Under the pieces are notes generated by a model, which was given only the letters and a program-made list of their open reading frames with translations, made no database searches and was not told the origin of the DNA. A stretch of DNA of 11,346 bases, taken from NCBI GenBank assembly GCA_963593765.1, contig CAVBBU010000068.1:1-11346 (forward strand). The letters are read 5' to 3'. Shown in pieces: positions 6,456 to 11,346 of the stretch. How positions within the stretch are numbered: position 1 is the stretch's first letter; each line of letters begins with the position of its first letter. Origin of the DNA: CAVBBU01 sp963593765 (GTDB lineage Bacteria; Bacillota; Clostridia; Lachnospirales; Lachnospiraceae). The position numbers were made by a program, and so were the translations under genes.

Positions 6456-7127
6456 ATGGAAAAATACAAGCAGGAATTTATAGAATTTATGATAGACTGT
6501 GATGTATTGAAATTTGGTGACTTCGTTACAAAGAGCGGCAGGAATACACCATTTTTTATAAATACAGGCTTTTACAGAAGCGGTAGCCAGCTAAAAAGGC
6601 TAGGACAGTTTTATGCACAGGCTATTAAGGATAATTTTGGCTTAGACTTTGATATACTTTTTGGACCTGCATATAAGGGAATTCCTCTTAGCGTTGCAGC
6701 AAGCATAGAGCTTTCGGATATGTATGGGGCAGATATAAAATATTGCTCTAACAGAAAGGAAATCAAGGATCACGGAGATAAGGGAATACTGCTTGGAAGT
6801 CCTATAATAGATGGCGATAAAATAGTTATAATAGAGGACGTTACTACAGCAGGAACCTCTATCGAGGAAACACTTCCTATCATTAAGGCACAGGGCAATG
6901 TAAACGTGCTTGGACTTGTTGTCAGTGTAGACAGATGCGAAAGAGGTCAGGGTAAGAAGGAGGCTCTTATAGAAATATCCGAAAAATATGATATGCATAC
7001 CTGTGCTATAGTTACTATGCATGAGGTTGTTGATTACCTATATAATAAGGAATATAAGGGTAAGATTATTATAGATGATAAGCTAAAGAAAAAAATAGAT
7101 GAATATTATAGCATTTACGGTGCTTAA
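6456..7127 (+). CDS. pyrE: Orotate phosphoribosyltransferase
   Basis: It joins orotate and PRPP to give OMP, the substrate of PyrF. The protein is 223 residues. Seen in order are GDFVTKSGRNTPFFINTG (21-38, orotate and phosphate contacts), ILFGPAYKGIPL (67-78), a flexible-loop segment NRKEIKDHG (99-107) with the lysine and histidine typical of the active-site hood, and the PRPP-binding loop VIIEDVTTAGTS (124-135). The ATG at 6456 has an AAGGAGG-type site upstream, just after the pyrD stop. The stop TAA is itself part of the AAGGAGG site used by the next small gene, so translation is likely to run on. The C-terminal tail (about 190-223) is lysine-rich. Confidence 0.96.
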   Translation: MEKYKQEFIEFMIDCDVLKFGDFVTKSGRNTPFFINTGFYRSGSQLKRLGQFYAQAIKDNFGLDFDILFGPAYKGIPLSVAASIELSDMYGADIKYCSNRKEIKDHGDKGILLGSPIIDGDKIVIIEDVTTAGTSIEETLPIIKAQGNVNVLGLVVSVDRCERGQGKKEALIEISEKYDMHTCAIVTMHEVVDYLYNKEYKGKIIIDDKLKKKIDEYYSIYGA

Positions 7128-7136
7128 GGAGGACAT

Positions 7137-7286
7137 ATGGAAAAATTATACAAATCACTTAAATTATCTGGAGGAGCATGCATTGCAATAGGCTGCATTA
7201 TGATAGTAACTGGAGTTGTATGCGGAGTTCTATCTGTTATCACAGGCGGAAGACTGCTTGCTAACAAGGATAAGATATCATTTTAA
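7137..7286 (+). CDS. 49-residue single-helix membrane protein
   Basis: This small gene starts at ATG 7137, 4 bases after a perfect AAGGAGG (7126-7132) that overlaps the pyrE stop, and ends at TAA 7284-7286. The peptide has a short basic N-terminus (MEKLYKSLKL) and a glycine-rich hydrophobic segment at about residues 11-38 with three cysteines (15, 20, 29). It ends with a charged tail (RLLANKDKISF). This makes one membrane helix, probably with the N-terminus inside. The spaced glycines suggest tight packing against another helix, perhaps in the three-helix protein encoded next, which starts 15 bases downstream. I recall similar short proteins behind pyrE in Lachnospiraceae but cannot confirm it here. 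Coding is supported by the ribosome binding site, the spacing and the amino-acid pattern. The function is unknown. Confidence 0.8.
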   Translation: MEKLYKSLKLSGGACIAIGCIMIVTGVVCGVLSVITGGRLLANKDKISF

Positions 7287-7301
7287 TTGGAGATATGTAG
7301 T

Positions 7302-7736
7302 ATGTTTAACTACAACAAAAAAAGAAGAATGATAACGAGCAGCAAAAAAAGAGAGGATGCTATACTGCAGGACGACAGATTTTTGTTCCCAGAGGACAGA
7401 GAGAGCTTTAAAAAATCTGCTGATGATAACAAGATAAGCTATCTAAGAAAGCCTATAGCACTTAGAAGTAGAATGTGTCTTGCATTAGCATTAGTTGGAC
7501 TTGTCTTTATGATTGCTGCTGTTGTTATGATGTATAACGCTATGGGTAATCCGCCGCTTAATACATCTGCAGTAGTATGCTCATCTCTTATCTTCGCACT
7601 TATTGGCTTTTGGTATGGCTGCATTTCATTTCTCGAAAAGGATAAAAGCTATATACTTTCATATATAGGTATGTCGATAAGCGGACTGCAGCTTGTGCTT
7701 ATTATATTTTCTGTAATTGCAGGAGGAAGAGCATAG
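7302..7736 (+). CDS. Three-helix membrane protein of unknown function (possibly DUF6142-like)
   Basis: This 144-residue membrane protein has a hydrophilic, charged N-terminal region (1-56) that begins MFNYNKKRRM. Three hydrophobic helices follow at about residues 57-78, 88-111 and 117-141. The positive N-terminus suggests that the soluble part stays in the cytoplasm. I place the start at ATG 7302, which has GGAGA (7289-7293) 8 bases upstream. An in-frame TTG at 7287 would use part of that same site as codons and is less likely. The position after pyrE and a tiny membrane protein, and before an M29-like peptidase, recalls DUF6142-type proteins of Lachnospiraceae, but that is a memory-based guess. 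The stop TAG is directly followed by the ATG of the peptidase gene, so the two are probably made together. No catalytic motif is visible. Confidence 0.85.
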   Translation: MFNYNKKRRMITSSKKREDAILQDDRFLFPEDRESFKKSADDNKISYLRKPIALRSRMCLALALVGLVFMIAAVVMMYNAMGNPPLNTSAVVCSSLIFALIGFWYGCISFLEKDKSYILSYIGMSISGLQLVLIIFSVIAGGRA

Positions 7737-9740
7737 ATGGATAGATATAAGCTTGCCATGGAACGTATTAGACAGATTAAAAATGATGATAAATCTGCTC
7801 TATGCTTTCATGACTTTTTTAATTGTGTAGCTGATAAAATAATTAGAATAGATGAGGTTAAGGAAAAAAGAGAGGCTGGAGAGTATCTAAGCCTAAGTCT
7901 AAATGAGTTAAAGAATATTCAAGATGCTATATATGCTGATGAGCTAGAGTGTAATTATAATAATAGCTATCTTAATCCTGAGTATGCTGTTAAGACCTTA
8001 GGAGAGGTCGGAAAAAGTCTTTCAGCTCTGTATAAGGAGGTCTTAGAGCTTAGCAGGCTTGCCGCCCTCGCAGATGAAGAAAAGATGTCTAGGATACTTG
8101 AGGTATTTTTAGAGGCATATGGACTTTTCCTTAGCGGTGACACAGTTAAAAATAGTGATATAGAAAATATTATATATTGGTATGCATCAGATTATCTTGA
8201 TGATACTGTTGAGGACAGATTAAAAAGCATTTGCGATCCGGAGCAAAGCTTTATTAATGATATTATTATAAATTCAGACCTTAGTGATATAAGATATTTA
8301 TTTGACTTTGGTGATTATATATCTGATACGGAGCTAGATACGGCAAGCTTTATGAATACCCTTGATGATAAGACTATAGATAATATGGCAAGGGCATATG
8401 TAGATGGCTTTATAGATGGATATACCGCAGGACGTAAGGACATAAGCAAGAAAAAATGTGTCCAGATAAGATATAACTATGGCTTTGAAAGAATAATAAA
8501 AAGTGCTATAAGGCAGTTTGATGAGCATGGACTTACGGCAGTTTGTATGCAGGCTCCTATTATAAGCACGGACAAGTCGCCTCTTAGATATATAGGCTGC
8601 TCATCACAGGGAGCAAATAGGCAGTGCGATTATGACCACAGATATGACAGCAGTATATATTATGATAAGGCATATGTAGATAGAAGAAATAATATACTTA
8701 AGGCATCATATGACAGGCTTAAGGATTTGCTCTCATTATATGCAGGGCCGGCAGTGGTAGAATGCTTTGGCGAAAGAGAATTTAAGCCAAAGGAAAATAA
8801 ATTTGCATATACCTATAACGAGAAGCAAAAAAAGCTTCAAACTAAGGCAATGATGGATGCCACTAGACTTCAAAATGAATATATACCTAGTGATGAAATT
8901 AGCTATACTATAATAGCATGGCCACTTCCGACTATAGGCGATAATTATAAGAATATTCTTGATGATATAATTAAAATAAATACCTTAGACGTAGAAAAAT
9001 ATAAGGCTCTTCAGCAGCTTATTATAGATAAGCTTGATACCTGCAGCAGGGTTCACGTTAAGGGCTCTGGCAAAAATAAAACGGATATATATGTTGAGCT
9101 AGGTAAGCTTTCAGATCCAAGCAAGGAAACGAATTTTGAAAATTGCACAGCCGATGTCAATATTCCCGTAGGGGAGGTATTTACATCGCCGGTTCTTAAG
9201 GGAACTCACGGAGTGTTACATGTATCTAATGTATATATTAATGGATATAATCTTAAAAATCTAATTATTAATATAGAGGATGGCTTTACTACGGATATAA
9301 GCTGTGATGATATGGCTTTAGTAGATGATATGCTTCTTAAAAATCATAAGGCACTTCCTGTTGGAGAGTTTGCGATAGGAACAAATACATTAGCATATAG
9401 CATTGCCAAAAAATATAATATAGAGGCTAAGCTTCCTATACTTATCGCTGAAAAGATGGGACCGCATTTTGCATTTGGAGATACCTGTTATAGCTTTGAG
9501 GAGGATGTAATTACCTATAATCCGGATGGCAAGGCGATAGTTGCCAGATCTAATGAGATAGCGGATAAAAGAAAGGATGATCCTGAGCATGCCTACTTTG
9601 GATGTCATACAGATATAACGCTTCCGTATGATGAGCTTGATTTTATAGAGGGCATAAAAGAGGATGGAAGCAGTATATATATAATTAAGGATGGACGCTT
9701 TTTCTTAGAGGGGCTAGAAGAGCTAAACAAATTTTTATAA
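7737..9740 (+). CDS. M29-like metallo-aminopeptidase with long N-terminal extension
   Basis: This 667-residue protein has a C-terminal half that matches the thermophilic aminopeptidase (M29, AmpS/PepS) family, which removes N-terminal amino acids using two metal ions. The likely ligands are all present: E480 in GEVFTSP, E544 in VGEFAIGTN, H577 in EKMGPHFAFG, and H624/D626 in CHTDITLP. M29 enzymes are usually about 400-410 residues, so roughly 250 N-terminal residues are extra. These are acidic, helical and without a motif I recognise. Around residues 240-265, VQIRYNYGFERIIKSAI probably marks the start of the M29 N-terminal domain. No signal peptide or membrane helix is seen, so it should be cytosolic. 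The ATG abuts the previous stop with AGGAGG (7721-7726) upstream. The peptide substrate is unknown. Confidence 0.85.
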   Translation: MDRYKLAMERIRQIKNDDKSALCFHDFFNCVADKIIRIDEVKEKREAGEYLSLSLNELKNIQDAIYADELECNYNNSYLNPEYAVKTLGEVGKSLSALYKEVLELSRLAALADEEKMSRILEVFLEAYGLFLSGDTVKNSDIENIIYWYASDYLDDTVEDRLKSICDPEQSFINDIIINSDLSDIRYLFDFGDYISDTELDTASFMNTLDDKTIDNMARAYVDGFIDGYTAGRKDISKKKCVQIRYNYGFERIIKSAIRQFDEHGLTAVCMQAPIISTDKSPLRYIGCSSQGANRQCDYDHRYDSSIYYDKAYVDRRNNILKASYDRLKDLLSLYAGPAVVECFGEREFKPKENKFAYTYNEKQKKLQTKAMMDATRLQNEYIPSDEISYTIIAWPLPTIGDNYKNILDDIIKINTLDVEKYKALQQLIIDKLDTCSRVHVKGSGKNKTDIYVELGKLSDPSKETNFENCTADVNIPVGEVFTSPVLKGTHGVLHVSNVYINGYNLKNLIINIEDGFTTDISCDDMALVDDMLLKNHKALPVGEFAIGTNTLAYSIAKKYNIEAKLPILIAEKMGPHFAFGDTCYSFEEDVITYNPDGKAIVARSNEIADKRKDDPEHAYFGCHTDITLPYDELDFIEGIKEDGSSIYIIKDGRFFLEGLEELNKFL

Positions 9741-9754
9741 TTAGGAGAGCTATT

Positions 9755-11346
9755 ATGGGATTTGGAACTAACTTTGACAAGGACAAGATCAAATATCTAA
9801 GGCTATTATCAGAAAAGTTTCCAACTAGGCAGTCAGTTTGCACTGAGATTATTAATCTTATGGCAATTATGAACCTTCCTAAGGGCACTGAGCATTTTAT
9901 GAGTGACATACATGGCGAGTATGGTGCATTTAATCACATATTAAATAACTGCTCTGGTGTTATAAAGGAAAAGATAGAGCTTTTATATGGCGAGAGCATG
10001 AGCCTTGAAGAAAAGCTTAACCTTCGAACGCTTATTTATTATCCGGAGGAAAAGCTCGATATGCTAAAAAAGGATAATAGGATAGATGTAAAGTGGTATA
10101 ACAAAACTCTTAGGCAGCTTATAGAGCTTTCTAAGCTGCTGTCCTCAAAATATACCAGGTCAAAGGTTAGAAAGGCACTGCCGTCTGAGTTTGCATATGT
10201 TATTGATGAGCTTTTGCATGCACAAAAGGATGAGGACAATAACAGAGCACGCTACCATGAAGAAATTATAGATACTATTATAGGTATAGATAATGCAGAC
10301 GAATTTATAATCGCTCTTTGCGAGCTGATAAAAAGGCTTGCGGTCGACCATCTTCATATAGTCGGTGATATATTCGACAGAGGAGATGGTGCTGACAGAA
10401 TAATAGATAAGCTAATGAAGCATCACAGCATTGATATAGAATGGGGCAACCATGACATACTTTGGATGGGTGCGGCAGCAGGAAGCAGACCATGCATAAT
10501 TAATGTTCTTAGAAATAATGTCAGATATGATAATACAAGAATACTGGAAAATGCATATGGCATAAGCCTTAGAGATCTGTCTACATTTGCTGAAAAAACA
10601 TATAAGGGCGATCCTATGAGCTGTATGATTAAGGCGATAAATGTGCTGACCTTTAAGCTTGAGGGGCAGGCTATAAAAAGGCATCCAGAATATCATATGG
10701 ACGATAGGTTGCTGCTTGATAAGATTGATTATAATAATTTTACGGTTAGCATAGATGGCAAGGAATATAAGCTTAACTCAGATGATTTTCCGACTGTTAA
10801 TTTAAATGATTTTTATAGCTTAACTGATGAAGAGGAGGGTATAGTTGAGGGGCTTGTAGATGCATTTAAAACAAGCAGTAAGCTTCACAGCCATATAGAT
10901 TTTCTATATGCTAAGGGAACGCTGTATGCTAGGTGCAATGATAATCTTTTATTCCATGGCTGCGTGCCGCTTGATAGTGATGGAAATTTTGAAACACTTT
11001 ATTTTGATGGCAATGGCTATAAGGGCAAGGCACTTTTTGATTATGCTGACATGACAGCAAGGGCTATATATCTTAATGATAATTCAAGCGAGAGCCAAAG
11101 AGATTTTATGTGGTATATGTGGGGTGGCAGCAAGTCACCGCTTTGCGGAAGAATACTAAAGACCTTTGAGAGAACCTATATAGATGATGAAGGCACATGG
11201 AACGAGCCGCAGGATCCTTATTACAAATATTATAATGAGGAGGCTACATGTGATAAAATATTAGATGAGTTTGGGCTTCATTCTGATATATCACATATCA
11301 TTAATGGACATACGCCTATAAGAACCCTAGACGGAGAGAGCCCTAT
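9755..11346 (+). CDS. fbp: Fructose-1,6-bisphosphatase class III (3' end outside window)
   Basis: This gluconeogenic enzyme hydrolyses fructose-1,6-bisphosphate to fructose-6-phosphate in the cytosol. The frame is open for 530 codons to the window edge. Class III enzymes of Firmicutes have about 640-670 residues, so about 110-140 should be missing. It is built on a calcineurin-like phosphoesterase core with metal motifs SDIHGEY (50-56; D51, H53), VGDIFDRG (203-210) and WGNHD (230-234), then LFHGCVP and NGHTP (517-521). The FPTRQ segment near residue 22 is also typical of the class. This family is unrelated to the class I enzyme of E. coli. The ATG at 9755 follows AGGAG (9743-9747) with 7 bases of spacing. 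The 14-base gap after the peptidase gene holds no terminator, so co-transcription is likely. Confidence 0.95.
   Translation, partial: MGFGTNFDKDKIKYLRLLSEKFPTRQSVCTEIINLMAIMNLPKGTEHFMSDIHGEYGAFNHILNNCSGVIKEKIELLYGESMSLEEKLNLRTLIYYPEEKLDMLKKDNRIDVKWYNKTLRQLIELSKLLSSKYTRSKVRKALPSEFAYVIDELLHAQKDEDNNRARYHEEIIDTIIGIDNADEFIIALCELIKRLAVDHLHIVGDIFDRGDGADRIIDKLMKHHSIDIEWGNHDILWMGAAAGSRPCIINVLRNNVRYDNTRILENAYGISLRDLSTFAEKTYKGDPMSCMIKAINVLTFKLEGQAIKRHPEYHMDDRLLLDKIDYNNFTVSIDGKEYKLNSDDFPTVNLNDFYSLTDEEEGIVEGLVDAFKTSSKLHSHIDFLYAKGTLYARCNDNLLFHGCVPLDSDGNFETLYFDGNGYKGKALFDYADMTARAIYLNDNSSESQRDFMWYMWGGSKSPLCGRILKTFERTYIDDEGTWNEPQDPYYKYYNEEATCDKILDEFGLHSDISHIINGHTPIRTLDGESP

Noticed and set aside
1..11346. Mobile elements, CRISPR arrays, tRNA or rRNA genes
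   Set aside because: No direct-repeat array, transposase or integrase motif, terminal inverted repeats or tRNA-like cloverleaf was seen. Genes are tightly packed with even codon use.

Overview
The window is a gene-dense piece of chromosome from a low-GC, Gram-positive, anaerobic-type bacterium. It fits the Clostridia best, and the Lachnospiraceae or a close relative in particular. This rests on the AT-rich codon use (heavy use of ATA, AGA/AGG, CTT and CTA, with few CGN codons), strong AGGAGG-type ribosome binding sites, and a class 1B (PyrD + PyrK) dihydroorotate dehydrogenase. A Firmicutes-type class III fructose-1,6-bisphosphatase and the gene order downstream of pyrE point the same way. 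The family-level placement is an inference from remembered gene order, not a database result. No rRNA, tRNA, CRISPR array, insertion sequence or phage gene was seen, and codon use looks even throughout.

Left part (1-2988, + strand): the 3' end of an unrecognised gene (to 234), then a 130-base gap with an inverted repeat and possible promoters. Next come three co-directional genes: a metallo-beta-lactamase-fold hydrolase with a C-terminal helical extension, an Mrp/NBP35-type P-loop ATPase for iron-sulfur cluster handling, and a small alarmone synthetase of the RelQ/YjbM type. A tandem-GNAT acetyltransferase on the - strand (2982-3725) converges on the alarmone synthetase with a 7-base overlap of the two 3' ends.

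Centre (3707-7127, + strand): the late pyrimidine genes pyrF, pyrK, pyrD and pyrE. PyrK/PyrD oxidise dihydroorotate to orotate using NAD+. PyrE adds the phosphoribosyl group and PyrF decarboxylates OMP to UMP. The pyr run and the GNAT gene diverge from a 56-base gap in which two good-looking promoters overlap at their -10 boxes. The GNAT transcript would start almost at its ATG, so it may be leaderless.

Right part (7137-11346, + strand): the same run continues with almost no gaps. It holds a 49-residue single-helix membrane peptide, a 144-residue protein with three membrane helices, a 667-residue M29-like metallo-aminopeptidase with a long N-terminal extension, and the first 530 codons of class III fbp, which runs off the window. 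From pyrF to fbp there is no convincing intrinsic terminator, so one long transcript linking pyrimidine synthesis, a membrane/peptidase trio and gluconeogenesis is plausible but unproven.

Three starts need care. mrp begins at 1384, not 1363. pyrD begins at GTG 5520, coupled to the pyrK stop. The three-helix protein begins at ATG 7302. The least understood part is the cassette of two small membrane proteins and the peptidase.
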